Assembly: GCA_016845585.1 (NCBI GenBank)
Contig: JAERSO010000017.1
Coordinates: forward strand, 26,507 to 90,506
DNA from: Acidimicrobiaceae bacterium
GTDB taxonomy: Bacteria; Actinomycetota; Acidimicrobiia; Acidimicrobiales; Aldehydirespiratoraceae
Length of the DNA: 64,000 nucleotides
Direction of reading: 5' to 3'
Part shown: positions 9,053 through 18,067 of the stretch, one piece after another
Position numbering within the stretch: the first letter of the stretch is position 1
How the letters are laid out: each line of letters begins with the position of its first letter
Notes under the pieces: generated by a model
What the model was told of the DNA's origin: nothing
The model's database searches: none
What the model saw: the letters and a program-made list of their open reading frames with translations, nothing else
Position numbers and translations under genes: made by a program

Positions 9053-9835
9053 TCAGTCGAGCGCGTCGCGCTGGGCTTCCATCGCCTCCACGATGCCGAC
9101 CGGCAGGAAGTTGTTCTCGTCGGTGGTGTCGGCCTCGACCAGCTCGACCATCTTCTCCACGACCTCGGCAGGATCCAGTTGATCGGTGGTGACGATGTCG
9201 CGAACCATCTTGAAGAGATCAGTGGCGGGAGCGTTGACGGAGTCCTCGTCGAACCACTCCCACATCGAGTCCGCCATCCGGTCGTTGAAGCCGGTGTTGT
9301 ACGGACCAGGGTTGAGAAGGGTGACGTCGATGCCCTGCGGTGCCAGTTCGGCCCGCATTGCCTTCCCCATCGCCTCCAGGGCGTGCTTCGTCATCGAGTA
9401 CGGCCCGAACGACGGCCCGGCCACGACGCCGGCGATCGACGACACGATGATGATCCGTCCGGAGCCCCGTGCGGCCATGGCCGGGATGGCAGCCTGCGTG
9501 ACCGCCAGGGTGCCGAACACGTTGACCTCGAACAGGTGACGAACGCGATCGATCGGCACATCGGCCATCGGGCCCGTCTGGCCGGCGCCAGCGTTGTTCA
9601 GCAGCACATCGATGTCCCAGCCCGAGACCTTGGCGACATCGGTGCTGTCGGTGATGTCGACCTTCTCGACCCGGAGCTGCGGGGCCTCGGCCTGCAGCGC
9701 GGCCGCCTGCGCATCGGTTTCGGTCGTTGCGATGACCGTATGACCGCGCTCGGCCAGGGCCAGCGCAGCACCTTTGCCGAAACCGGAGCCGGCACCGGTG
9801 ATGAGAATCGTTCCTGCGTTCGTTGCGTCGCTCAT
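9053..9835 (-). CDS. short-chain dehydrogenase/reductase (SDR)
   Basis: A 260-residue classical SDR. The start at 9835 is backed by AGGAGAG about nine bases upstream; the much longer open frame above it is non-coding. It has the cofactor turn TGAGSGFG at about 12-19, NNAG, catalytic Ser in IVSSIAG, and the Y-x3-K pair in YSMTKHA. The segment NPGPYNTGFNDRM follows the active site as expected. It should interconvert an alcohol and a ketone using NAD(P). It stands alone between the transporter module and the divergent DUF1269 gene. Confidence 0.9.
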   Translation of the reverse strand: MSDATNAGTILITGAGSGFGKGAALALAERGHTVIATTETDAQAAALQAEAPQLRVEKVDITDSTDVAKVSGWDIDVLLNNAGAGQTGPMADVPIDRVRHLFEVNVFGTLAVTQAAIPAMAARGSGRIIIVSSIAGVVAGPSFGPYSMTKHALEAMGKAMRAELAPQGIDVTLLNPGPYNTGFNDRMADSMWEWFDEDSVNAPATDLFKMVRDIVTTDQLDPAEVVEKMVELVEADTTDENNFLPVGIVEAMEAQRDALD

Positions 9836-9971
9836 TGTGCGTCTCTCCTGCGGTCTCGGACGGGCTGCACGGTAGTGCACCGAGCCGGCGTCAGTTGTCG
9901 GAGAACTCCGCGAGACGTCATGATGCTCAACGTGCCTCTCCCCAACCCTTCCCGTAGATCCCGTAGGCATC

Positions 9972-10523
9972 GTGAGTGACGACGACGCTTCGTCAGCCGA
10001 CGACAAGGACCAGATCCTGGTCGGCATCTCCTTCGAGGATGCGTTCCGGGCCCGCGAATTCATGTCTGCCGCCGGCCGTCTCGCGTCGAAGGAGCAACTC
10101 GTCCTTCTCGATGCAGTCCTGATCGTGAAGGACGAGGACGGCCGCACCACCGTGGCCGAAACCAAGGATCCGCAGGCCGGCCCGAGCGCATTGTCGGGTG
10201 CCATGTGGGCCGGACTGTTCGGCCTCGTGCTCGGTGGGCCCGTGGGTTGGGTCGCCGGCGTGGCAGTCGGTGCCGGCGCGGGGGTCGCGGCGGCGAAGGT
10301 CATCGACCTGGGCATCTCCGACGAGTGGGTGGCGTGGTTCCGCGATGCCGTCAAGCCGCTCTCGGCGACGGTCGCGCTCCTGGTGGTCGATCTCGACGAG
10401 GACGCGCTGCTCGAGGAGGCCAGGCGCTTCACCGGCTCGCACCTCGTCTACGCAAATCTCGATCAAGGGATGATCGACCGGCTCGCCGAGGCGCTCGGCG
10501 ACACCAGCGGCCCGGATGTCTGA
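9972..10523 (+). CDS. DUF1269-family membrane-associated protein
   Basis: A 183-residue protein starting at a GTG. The pattern matches DUF1269: an N-terminal alpha/beta stretch (ILVGISFEDAFRAREF), a charged region ending in a proline-glycine turn, a central glycine-rich hydrophobic hairpin (about 78-110, WAGLFGLVLGG followed by VAGVAVGAGAG), then a second alpha/beta stretch (ALLVVDLDEDALLEE). Function of this family is unknown. It overlaps the following amidohydrolase gene by eight bases and is probably co-translated with it. Confidence 0.75.
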   Translation: MSDDDASSADDKDQILVGISFEDAFRAREFMSAAGRLASKEQLVLLDAVLIVKDEDGRTTVAETKDPQAGPSALSGAMWAGLFGLVLGGPVGWVAGVAVGAGAGVAAAKVIDLGISDEWVAWFRDAVKPLSATVALLVVDLDEDALLEEARRFTGSHLVYANLDQGMIDRLAEALGDTSGPDV

Positions 10524-11742
10524 ACTGATCGATGGCGAACGGCTGTGGGGCCGCCTCATGGCGATGGCCGAGATCGGTGCGACCGCGGCCGGTGGATCCA
10601 ACCGACAGGCGTTGTCCGACGACGATCAGGCCGGACGGGACCTCTTCCTCGGGTGGGTGACCGCCGCCGGATGCACCGTGGACACCGACGCGGTCGGGAA
10701 CCTCTTCGCCACCCGTGCCGGCACCGACCCTGACGCTCGGCCGGTCGTGCTGGGCAGCCATCTGGACACGCAGCCGACCGGTGGCCGCTTTGACGGCGTC
10801 TACGGCGTGCTCGGCGGCCTGGAGGTCATCGAGTCGCTGAACGACCGAGCCGTCGCGACGAAGGCGCCGATCCGCGTTGCTGTCTGGACCAACGAGGAAG
10901 GCTCACGATTCCCCGTCTCGATGATGGGCTCCGCCGTCTGGGCCGGTGCGCTCGACCTCGAGGTGGCACGAGCGCTGACCGATGTCGACGGCATTGCCGT
11001 CGGCGCTGAACTCGATCGCCTCGGTTGGGCCGGGGCGCTTCCGTTCGGCCACGACCTCGGCGCGTACCTCGAGCTCCACATCGAGCAAGGGCCGGTCCTG
11101 GAGGATTCGGGGAGCGAGATCGGGATCGTCACCGGCGTGCAGGGTTTTCGGTGGATGACGCTCGCCGTCTCCGGAGAGCCCGCCCATGCAGGCCCGACGC
11201 CGATGCACCTGCGACGCGACCCGTCCCGCGCGGTCGCCGAGATCCTCACTGGTCTCTATGAGATCTCCGATCGGTACGCGCCGGAAGCTCGGGTGACGCC
11301 GGCGCAGTTCGTGTCCCTTCCGCAGTCGCCGAACACGGTTCCGGCCGAGATTCGATTCTCGATCGACTTCCGCAACCCGGACGGCGAGCTGCTCGATCAA
11401 ATGGAGAACCGTGTCCGCTCACTCATCGCGTCTGCCGCCGGCGCGAACGGCTGTGAGTTCGAACTGCGACTCGACAATGTCTCGCCGCCCGTCGTGTTCG
11501 ATGCCGGCTGTGTCGCCGCCGTCGACACAGCCGCGGCCGAGAGCGGACTGACGTCCGAGCGAATGGTGTCGGGCGCCGGCCACGACGCGTGCAATGTGGC
11601 GCGCCACAATCCCGCCGCGATGATCTTCATCCCGTGTCGGGACGGCATCTCGCACAATGAATTGGAATCGATCGAACCGGAGGCTGCAGCGGCAGGTGTC
11701 GAGGTGCTCTACCGGAGTGCGCTGTCGCTGGCGAACGGCTGA
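10516..11742 (+). CDS. M20-family N-carbamoyl-amino-acid hydrolase / allantoate amidohydrolase type
   Basis: A 408-residue enzyme. The zinc ligands of the hydantoinase/carbamoylase subgroup are visible: GSHLDTQ (His, Asp), DGVYG, the Glu pair in WTNEEGSRF, His in LHIEQGPVLE, and a C-terminal His in SGAGHDACN. The dimerisation lid lies at about 210-320. It should hydrolyse a carbamoyl or ureido bond such as N-carbamoyl-L-amino acids, allantoate or ureidoglycine; the exact one is not visible. No other purine-degradation genes are nearby, so the carbamoylase role is as likely as allantoate. Confidence 0.88.
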   Translation: MSELIDGERLWGRLMAMAEIGATAAGGSNRQALSDDDQAGRDLFLGWVTAAGCTVDTDAVGNLFATRAGTDPDARPVVLGSHLDTQPTGGRFDGVYGVLGGLEVIESLNDRAVATKAPIRVAVWTNEEGSRFPVSMMGSAVWAGALDLEVARALTDVDGIAVGAELDRLGWAGALPFGHDLGAYLELHIEQGPVLEDSGSEIGIVTGVQGFRWMTLAVSGEPAHAGPTPMHLRRDPSRAVAEILTGLYEISDRYAPEARVTPAQFVSLPQSPNTVPAEIRFSIDFRNPDGELLDQMENRVRSLIASAAGANGCEFELRLDNVSPPVVFDAGCVAAVDTAAAESGLTSERMVSGAGHDACNVARHNPAAMIFIPCRDGISHNELESIEPEAAAAGVEVLYRSALSLANG

Positions 11743-11746
11743 CCAC

Positions 11747-12019
11747 TCAACGAACGATGCGAAAGCCGCTCTCGCCTTCCGGCTCCTCGTCGGAAGTGTC
11801 GACGCTCGTCACGTCGGCGTGACGAGATCCGTTCTGGCACCATTCGACGAACGGATCGACCGCCTCGGGCTCACCTTCGGCCACGACCACGACGATCCCG
11901 CCCGGGAGGTTGCGTACCCACCCCGACACGCCGTGCCACTCGGCCTTCTCGCGACACGACACTCGAAATCCGACGCCTTGGACTCGGCCCTGGATGACCA
12001 GACGGCGGCGAATCGTCAC
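11747..12019 (-). CDS. acyP: acylphosphatase
   Basis: About 90 residues. The anion-binding loop GRVQGVGFR (catalytic Arg) and the SGWVRNLPGG segment (catalytic Asn) are unmistakable for acylphosphatase, which hydrolyses carboxyl-phosphate mixed anhydrides in the cytoplasm. Three in-frame GTGs are possible starts (12046, 12028, 12019). I chose the last because it gives the usual family length and begins just before RRRLVIQGRVQG, but none has a good ribosome site. It is convergent with the carbamoylase gene, four bases apart. Confidence 0.88.
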   Translation of the reverse strand: MTIRRRLVIQGRVQGVGFRVSCREKAEWHGVSGWVRNLPGGIVVVVAEGEPEAVDPFVEWCQNGSRHADVTSVDTSDEEPEGESGFRIVR

Positions 12020-12063
12020 GACATCCACGGCGCCAGTCTGCCCCACTGGCGGTGTTGGGGTGG

Positions 12064-13590
12064 TCAGTTGCCGATCACCGTCATCGGCGTTTCGAGGTCC
12101 ATGGGGTACATGGGCCGCCGAATGCGGTGGAAGTCTCTGATGGAGTAGTCCTCACTGCACACGCCGGGGCCTGCCACGGGGACGATGTGGCCGGCTATCG
12201 GTTCGAACACGGCGCGGAAGTGCTGGCGGGACTTGATCAGCAGGTACTTTCGGGCGGTGGGGTCGATACCGATGTGGGTGTAGAACCCGAGATCGAACGG
12301 CTCGAGTGGAAGCGAGCTGACGAGGATCTGGACGCTGCCGACTTCGAGCAGGGCGGTGTCGCCGATGTGTGTCGTGGTGCCGGTGGCCATCGGGCCGGTG
12401 ACGACATAGCGGCCATCGGACACCGCGGCGACGCGTGCCGTGAGCGTCATCGGTTCGGCGTCGAGGTCGATGGCGGGCATGTCGAACTTGCCACCGATGG
12501 GCACCGTGATCTCCGCGCCGACCCCGGCGGCCATCGCCGACTCGACGGTGGTGGGATCGCAGTACGGGCCGGCGACCAGGTCGTCGAGGCCCTGCGCCAT
12601 GGCTTCTTCGAGCACCGCCATCACGTCGGTGATGCCGCCGGCCCCGCAGTTGTCGCCGTGGTCGGCCATGACGATCGGTCCCGAGGTCGTCGGGTCGTCG
12701 CCGAGCTCTCGAGCTTGCGCGACCGACACCTCCATCGGGTCGAAGTCGAACACGAACTCGGCCCGGCGGTCCCAGGCCATCGCCATCAGCTCGTCGCGCA
12801 GGCGATCACCGGCGCCCTTGTCGCCGTTGCTGACCACGACCACGCTGAGGCCCGTGTGCGGGATGTCGGAGAGCGGGAAGCCGCCGAAGACCGATGCCGT
12901 CATCACCTCGCCGGAAGCTTCGGCTTCGATGGCGTGATCCATGATGTCCTTCATGGGCTGAGCGGCAGGCGTCTGGCGCAGCATGTTGGTCATCATCGGA
13001 AGGACCCCCCACGAGATCACGGGGTCGGCCTCACCGTCCAGCCCGGCCAGTAGGGCGCGGCCTGCCCTCTGGGCGGTCTCGTGCGTGTCGATGTGGGGGT
13101 AGGTGCGGTAGCCCGTGACCACGGTGGCGTTGGTGCAGAGTTCAGGTGACATGCCGAGGTGGAAGTCGAGTGCGACGGCGATTGGCATGTCGGGCGCGAC
13201 CACGCGGATACGGCGGAGCAGTTCGCCCTCGGCATCGTCGTGGGTCTGGGTGACCATTGCCCCGTGGAGTGCCAGGAACATCGCGTCCGGCGCGGTCCGG
13301 GCGGCGTCGACGATTCGTCCCGCCATCTCCTCGAATGCCTCGTCGGTGACCAGACCGGACGGCCACGCGGTGGCCACGATCGGAACGTCGACGATCGCGC
13401 CTCGCGCCTCGAGGAGCTCGTAGAACCCGCCGAACGAGGTGTTGGTGTGGCCGAACAACTCGATCGCTTCCGCCCCGTCCAGAAGTCCACCGTCCGGTGA
13501 GTTGCGCCCGAACTTCTCGATGTCGGTGAGCTGCGGCGAGAACGTGTTCGTCTCGTGCATCATCTCGGCCAGGACGTAGCGCGGTGCCAT
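12064..13590 (-). CDS. M81-family metallopeptidase (MlrC/microcystinase C-like)
   Basis: A 508-residue protein of the DUF1485/M81 family. The start MAPRYVLAEMMHETNTFSPQ is typical (M-x-H-E-x-N-T-F-S-P). Probable zinc ligands are Asp and His in ALDFHLGMS (about 155) and His in YRTYPHIDTHETA (about 180). MADHGDNCGAGG and the C-terminal KSRQHFRAVFEP are also family hallmarks. MlrC itself cleaves a tetrapeptide from linearised microcystin, but most relatives are of unknown specificity and occur beside amino-acid-derivative hydrolases, as here. Confidence 0.88.
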   Translation of the reverse strand: MAPRYVLAEMMHETNTFSPQLTDIEKFGRNSPDGGLLDGAEAIELFGHTNTSFGGFYELLEARGAIVDVPIVATAWPSGLVTDEAFEEMAGRIVDAARTAPDAMFLALHGAMVTQTHDDAEGELLRRIRVVAPDMPIAVALDFHLGMSPELCTNATVVTGYRTYPHIDTHETAQRAGRALLAGLDGEADPVISWGVLPMMTNMLRQTPAAQPMKDIMDHAIEAEASGEVMTASVFGGFPLSDIPHTGLSVVVVSNGDKGAGDRLRDELMAMAWDRRAEFVFDFDPMEVSVAQARELGDDPTTSGPIVMADHGDNCGAGGITDVMAVLEEAMAQGLDDLVAGPYCDPTTVESAMAAGVGAEITVPIGGKFDMPAIDLDAEPMTLTARVAAVSDGRYVVTGPMATGTTTHIGDTALLEVGSVQILVSSLPLEPFDLGFYTHIGIDPTARKYLLIKSRQHFRAVFEPIAGHIVPVAGPGVCSEDYSIRDFHRIRRPMYPMDLETPMTVIGN

Positions 13591-13680
13591 CGGGCCACCG
13601 TAGTTCAGGCCCCCGATCGACCCCCCGGCGATGACGCGAGCCGTTGGCGACGGTCGGGAGACAAGGAGTAAGAAGACGGC

Positions 13681-14802
13681 ATGACTGAAACCGGCAGAAT
13701 GCTCCGATCGACCGTGACCGACGGGGGTGTTGTCCGGCTGACCCTGGTGGAAGAAGCTGTCCCAGAGCCTGGCCCCGATGAGATCGTCGTCGCGGTCGAA
13801 GCATCGCCGATCAATCCATCGGACCTCGGCATGTTGTTCGCCGGCGCGGATCCGACATCGTTGGCAACCGATGGCGAGGCGCTGACGGCTCGGCTCGGTG
13901 ACGGGGCGGTGAAGGCCAACGCGGCTCGGCTGGGTCAGCCGATGCCGGCCGGCAATGAGGGATCGGGAGTCGTCATCGCGGCCGGGTCATCCGACAGTGC
14001 GCAAGCGCTGATGGGGAAGCGAGTTGCAGCCCTCAGCGGGGCGATGTACGCCACCCATTCCAAGGTGTCGACGGCCATGTGTGTCGAGATGCCCGAGCAC
14101 GTGACGGCAGAGCAGGCCGCGTCGTGTTTCGTGAACCCGCTGACCGCTCTCGGCATGACGGAAACGATGCGTATGGAAGGCCACACCGCGCTCGTGCACA
14201 CCGCGGCGGCGTCGAACCTCGGACAGATGCTCCAGCGGATCTGTATCGACGAGGGAATCGGTCTCGTCAACATCGTTCGCCGATCCGAACAGGCCGACCT
14301 GCTCCGTTCGCAGGGAGCCGAATGGGTGGTCGACTCATCGGCCGAGTCGTTTCGGGACGATCTCACCGAGGCGATGTCGGCCACCGGCGCCACGATCGCC
14401 TTCGATGCGATCGGCGGTGGTCAGGGGGCCGACACGATCCTCGGTTGTATGGAAGCAGCCGCGTCTCGGGGTGCCGCTTTCAGCCGCTACGGCTCCGACA
14501 CCCACAAGCAGGTGTACATCTACGGCGGGCTCGATCGTTCGCCGACAGCACTCACGCGCACCTACGGCATGTCGTGGGGTGTGGGTGGCTGGCTCCTGAC
14601 CCCGTTCCTCGGCCGAATCGGCATCGAGGGTCTGACGCGGCTGCGCGACCGGGTCACCGCCGAGATCACCACCACCTTCGCCAGCCACTACGAGGAGACG
14701 ATCTCCCTGGACGAGATGCTCGATCCCGAGGTGGCTCGCCGCTACGCCGTGCCGACGACCAACGAGAAGCGCCTGGTCACACCCGGCGGCCAGCTCTCGT
14801 GA
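13681..14802 (+). CDS. zinc-independent MDR oxidoreductase (quinone-oxidoreductase-like)
   Basis: A 373-residue medium-chain dehydrogenase starting at 13681 with AAGGAG about 13 bases upstream. It has the N-terminal GroES-like region (SPINPSDLGMLF, GNEGSGVV) but no zinc-ligand cysteine cluster. The nucleotide fold is unusual: the expected A-x-x-G-x-x-G turn reads AAASNLGQMLQR. Overall it resembles the alkenal/quinone reductase branch that lacks catalytic zinc. Its stop overlaps the next start as GTGA (14799-14802), so it is coupled to the GlxA-type regulator. Confidence 0.8.
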   Translation: MTETGRMLRSTVTDGGVVRLTLVEEAVPEPGPDEIVVAVEASPINPSDLGMLFAGADPTSLATDGEALTARLGDGAVKANAARLGQPMPAGNEGSGVVIAAGSSDSAQALMGKRVAALSGAMYATHSKVSTAMCVEMPEHVTAEQAASCFVNPLTALGMTETMRMEGHTALVHTAAASNLGQMLQRICIDEGIGLVNIVRRSEQADLLRSQGAEWVVDSSAESFRDDLTEAMSATGATIAFDAIGGGQGADTILGCMEAAASRGAAFSRYGSDTHKQVYIYGGLDRSPTALTRTYGMSWGVGGWLLTPFLGRIGIEGLTRLRDRVTAEITTTFASHYEETISLDEMLDPEVARRYAVPTTNEKRLVTPGGQLS

Positions 14803-15794
14803 CGGGAGGTTGGCCTCGGCGGTTGGCATTCCTGACGCTGCCCGAGTTCAACCTGTTCTCGATGACCGGAGCCATCGAGCCGTTCCGGGTCGCCAATCAT
14901 CTTCTGGATCAACAATGGTTCGACTGGACGGTGATCTCACCGGACGGCAACGCCGTCGTCGCCAGCAATCACGTTCGGGTCGACCCCGACGCCTCGATGG
15001 CGGACGCGGTCGATGCCGACCTCACGATCGTGTGTGCCAGCTGGTTCCCTGAGCGTCATGGCACACCGGAGGTGCTCCGTTGGCTGCGTGATCGTGCGGG
15101 CGCGGGAATGCGACTCGGTGGGGTCGACACCGGCTCGTTCGTCCTCGCGGCAGCCGGCGTGCTCGATCGCCAGGAGGCCACATGCAACTACGACGTACTC
15201 GATGCCTTCCGCGATCGCTTCCCGCGTGTGGCCGTGTCGGATGCGATGTACGTCGCCCACGAGCGGCATGTCACCTGCTCGGGGTCGACCGCTCCGCTCG
15301 ATCTCGCGGTGACCCTCATCGGTCAGTCCCACGGTGAGCAACTCGCCGACCGGGTGGCGAGCCATCTGTTCCACCAGCGGTTCGGCGGGGCCGGACGCTC
15401 ACAACGCGGGGTTGTGCACACCGCCTCTGACATCGAGGACCCTCGACTCGCCGCCGCCATCGAGCTGGTGCGCGACAACCTCGCCCACCCGCTGGGAGTG
15501 GACGAGCTCGCCACGGCGGCGGGTACCAACGCTCGCCAGCTCCGCCGCCTCTTCGCCCAGGCGTTCGGCGAGAGTCCATCGGCCTACGGCATGCGGGTGC
15601 GCCTGGACCGCGCCCGTCAGTTCGTTCTGCACACCGAGACGCGCATGCTCGACGTCGCCTTGGCGTGCGGTTTCGAGGGTCCCGAGCACTTCAGCCGACG
15701 CTACCGGGCCGCATTCGGCGTCTCGCCATCCCGGGACCGCAAACAGCATCGCCCTCGTCTCACGTCCGCCACGTTCCCCGAACGGGTCGGGTGA
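14799..15794 (+). CDS. GlxA-type transcriptional regulator (DJ-1/PfpI domain + AraC HTH)
   Basis: About 331 residues. The first ~190 form a DJ-1/PfpI amidotransferase-like domain (LAFLTLPEFNLFSMTGAIEP; the usual nucleophile position reads GGVDTGSFVLA, so Cys is replaced as is common in regulators). The C-terminus carries two AraC helix-turn-helix units (GVDELATAAGTNARQLRRLF, then MLDVALACGFEGPEHFSRRY). The GTG at 14799 is preferred because it gives a GTGA overlap with the upstream oxidoreductase; the longer open frame is a shadow. It sits directly before the coupled cluster at 15862 and is the obvious candidate to control it. Confidence 0.9.
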   Translation: MTGGWPRRLAFLTLPEFNLFSMTGAIEPFRVANHLLDQQWFDWTVISPDGNAVVASNHVRVDPDASMADAVDADLTIVCASWFPERHGTPEVLRWLRDRAGAGMRLGGVDTGSFVLAAAGVLDRQEATCNYDVLDAFRDRFPRVAVSDAMYVAHERHVTCSGSTAPLDLAVTLIGQSHGEQLADRVASHLFHQRFGGAGRSQRGVVHTASDIEDPRLAAAIELVRDNLAHPLGVDELATAAGTNARQLRRLFAQAFGESPSAYGMRVRLDRARQFVLHTETRMLDVALACGFEGPEHFSRRYRAAFGVSPSRDRKQHRPRLTSATFPERVG

Positions 15795-15861
15795 CCGAAT
15801 CAGTCAACTTTTCTTGCCGATTCGTCAAGACACGGGCACGGAAGCCGCGTACGTTCCAGCA

Positions 15862-17061
15862 ATGGCTGCCATCCACGAGCGCGCTCCCGTTCCGATCGCC
15901 TCGGTCGAGGCCCTGATCGTCGCCGTTCCTGCTGAGGGCAATGCCTTCGCCGAGGGGGAAGAGGAGACCTTGCTCGTCCGCATCACCGACGAGAACGGCA
16001 CCTACGGCATCGGCGAGTCGGTCTGCACACCAAAAGTCATCCAGGCGATGGTCGAGCAGGAGACCATCCACTTCTGGAGCCAGGGCATCACCGACCTGCT
16101 GATCGGCGCCGACCCCGTCGAGGCCCGCGCCCTCTACGACCGGATCTACCACGGCAGCTTCTACCACGGTCGCCGCGGCACGTTCATCCAGGCGATGTCG
16201 GCGATCGACATCGCCCTCTGGGACCTCGCCGGCAAGCAACTCGGTCTTCCGGTCTACAAGCTTCTCGGCGGGGCCCGGACCGACAGGATTCGGCCGTACG
16301 CCACCTGCTACCCGGGTGACATCTACGACGGGCCCATGACCCCGATCGTCGACGAGATCGCACGACAGGCCGAGATCGCGCTCGATCAGGGCATCACGGC
16401 CATCAAGGTGCCGGTCCTCTTCGGCAGCGACACCACCGACAAGCAGATCGTCGAGTTCACCAGGCAGTGCCGCACCATGGTCGGCGACGACATCGTGCTC
16501 GCCCTCGACCTCGGCTACCGCTGGTGGGACTGGCACGACGCCGCATGGACCCTGAAGCGGATCGAGGATTTCGACATTCACTTCGCCGAGGCCCCTCTCC
16601 GCCACGATGATCTCCACGGCCACGCGCGCCTCGCCGCGGTGTCGCCGATCCGGATCGGCGGCGCCGAGTTCGCCGCCGGCCGGTGGGAAGTCCGCGAGTG
16701 GATCGAGACCGGCGGTGTCTCATTGGTACAGCCCGGCGTGAGCCGAGCCGGCGGTTTCACCGAACTGATGCGGATCGCCGAGATGTGCGAGATGTACGGC
16801 GCCCAGCTCATGCCGCACAGTTTCGCCACCGGCATCACCGACGTCGCCAACTTCCACCTCCAGGCCGCCTCGCTCACGATCCCCATGGTCGAGTTCCGCT
16901 CCAGCCGGCTCGGGCCGTCGCGGTTGCGCACCGAGCTGGTCTCGCCGCCGGAGCCGGAGATCGTCGACGGCTACGCCGCACTCCCAACCGGCGCCGGTCT
17001 CGGGGTCGAACTCAACGAGGATCTCGTCGCCGCCCACACCCGTTCGTCGTCCGGCACGTGA
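15862..17061 (+). CDS. enolase-superfamily enzyme (mandelate racemase/muconate lactonizing family)
   Basis: A 399-residue TIM-barrel enzyme; the ATG at 15862 starts just before the N-terminal capping domain. Metal ligands read as Asp216 (VLALDLGYR), Glu243 (HFAEAPLR) and Glu269 (GGAEFAAG). The general acid/base His is His319 (MPHSFATG). At the position where mandelate racemase has K-x-K, this protein has K182-V-P184, so one catalytic Lys is missing. It should abstract a proton next to a carboxylate (dehydration or epimerisation). The membrane hydroxylase gene begins one base after its stop, opening the nine-gene run. Confidence 0.88.
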   Translation: MAAIHERAPVPIASVEALIVAVPAEGNAFAEGEEETLLVRITDENGTYGIGESVCTPKVIQAMVEQETIHFWSQGITDLLIGADPVEARALYDRIYHGSFYHGRRGTFIQAMSAIDIALWDLAGKQLGLPVYKLLGGARTDRIRPYATCYPGDIYDGPMTPIVDEIARQAEIALDQGITAIKVPVLFGSDTTDKQIVEFTRQCRTMVGDDIVLALDLGYRWWDWHDAAWTLKRIEDFDIHFAEAPLRHDDLHGHARLAAVSPIRIGGAEFAAGRWEVREWIETGGVSLVQPGVSRAGGFTELMRIAEMCEMYGAQLMPHSFATGITDVANFHLQAASLTIPMVEFRSSRLGPSRLRTELVSPPEPEIVDGYAALPTGAGLGVELNEDLVAAHTRSSSGT

Positions 17062-17062
17062 C

Positions 17063-18067
17063 GTGACCGGGACCTCCTCGCCTGGGACGTCGACTCGCTG
17101 GAACCACACGCCGCCGTTGCCGCTCGTCAGCGCCCCGTTCCTCCATTGGCCGCTGCGTCCAGGAGCGATCCTGCGGCATGTCCTGGGCAGCTGGCGACCC
17201 CACGGTCCGCGGGTGATCATGCTCGTCACGGCGATCGCGGTCTGGAAGTGGTTCAGCCCGACACCGGCTGAAGTGGAGTCGTTCCGTCCCGGATGGATGC
17301 TGGAGATCTGGGTCCGCAATGTGGTGCTGCTGCTGCTGGCCGCCGGCATTCCCCATCTCTGGCTCTACGTCTGGCGCCGCCAGGGCGACGACCTCCGTTA
17401 CGACGCGCGGCCCCTCGGCAGGAACAAGCGCCTCTTCCTGTTCGACGACCAGGTGAAGGACAATGTGTTCCTCAGCCTCGTCCAGGCCCCGATCGTCGCC
17501 TCGCTCTGGGAGGCAGGCGGTTGGTGGGCCTATGCCAACGGTCATGCGGCGGTGTTCTTGTTCGCCGACAACCCCGTGTGGTTCGTCGTGCTGGTGGCGC
17601 TGGTCCCGATCTATTCGGCCTTCTACTTCTCGACGCATCACTGGCTGTTGCATCGCGGCCCGATGTACACCCACGTCCATTCCTGGCATCACCGCAATGT
17701 GAACATGGGGCCCTGGTCGGGCCTGGCCATGCACCCGCTCGAGCAGGTCGTGCTCTTCAGCGATGTGGTCGTGTTCCTGGTGATTGCGTCACATCCCGTT
17801 CACTTCCTGTTCGCCATGCTCCATCACACCATGGGCGCGCCCCTGAGCCACACCGGTTACGACGGCGTGAGGGTCGGCCCGGTCACGGTGCCGGTCGGTG
17901 ACTTCCATCACCAACTGCACCACCGGTTCATCGAGTGCAACTACGGAGGATTCGAGACGCCGCACGACGACGTGTTGGGCTCGTTCCACGATGGCACGGC
18001 CGCCGGAGATGAGCGGATCGCGGTTCGTCGTCGACAACTGAGTGCCGCGAAGCGGAGCAGATCGTGA
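17063..18067 (+). CDS. membrane fatty-acid hydroxylase / sterol desaturase family protein
   Basis: A 334-residue membrane protein with GTG start. The di-iron histidine clusters of the fatty acid hydroxylase superfamily are present: HHWLLHR (about 190), HSWHHRN (about 205) and HHQLHHRF (about 280), with four or so hydrophobic segments around them. It would use O2 and a di-iron centre to hydroxylate or desaturate a lipid-soluble substrate or a polar one held at the membrane. Its end overlaps the GBBH-like gene by four bases. An oxygenase of this type inside an aconitase X operon is unusual. Confidence 0.85.
   Translation: MTGTSSPGTSTRWNHTPPLPLVSAPFLHWPLRPGAILRHVLGSWRPHGPRVIMLVTAIAVWKWFSPTPAEVESFRPGWMLEIWVRNVVLLLLAAGIPHLWLYVWRRQGDDLRYDARPLGRNKRLFLFDDQVKDNVFLSLVQAPIVASLWEAGGWWAYANGHAAVFLFADNPVWFVVLVALVPIYSAFYFSTHHWLLHRGPMYTHVHSWHHRNVNMGPWSGLAMHPLEQVVLFSDVVVFLVIASHPVHFLFAMLHHTMGAPLSHTGYDGVRVGPVTVPVGDFHHQLHHRFIECNYGGFETPHDDVLGSFHDGTAAGDERIAVRRRQLSAAKRSRS

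Noticed and set aside
8033..9979. 648-residue open frame on the plus strand
   Set aside because: Opposite to the ABC ATPase and SDR genes, both motif-rich; composition is typical of antisense shadow.
14079..14798. Long N-terminal extension of the GlxA-type regulator
   Set aside because: Arg-rich, out of frame with the real oxidoreductase gene; the GTG at 14799 with GTGA overlap is the sensible start.
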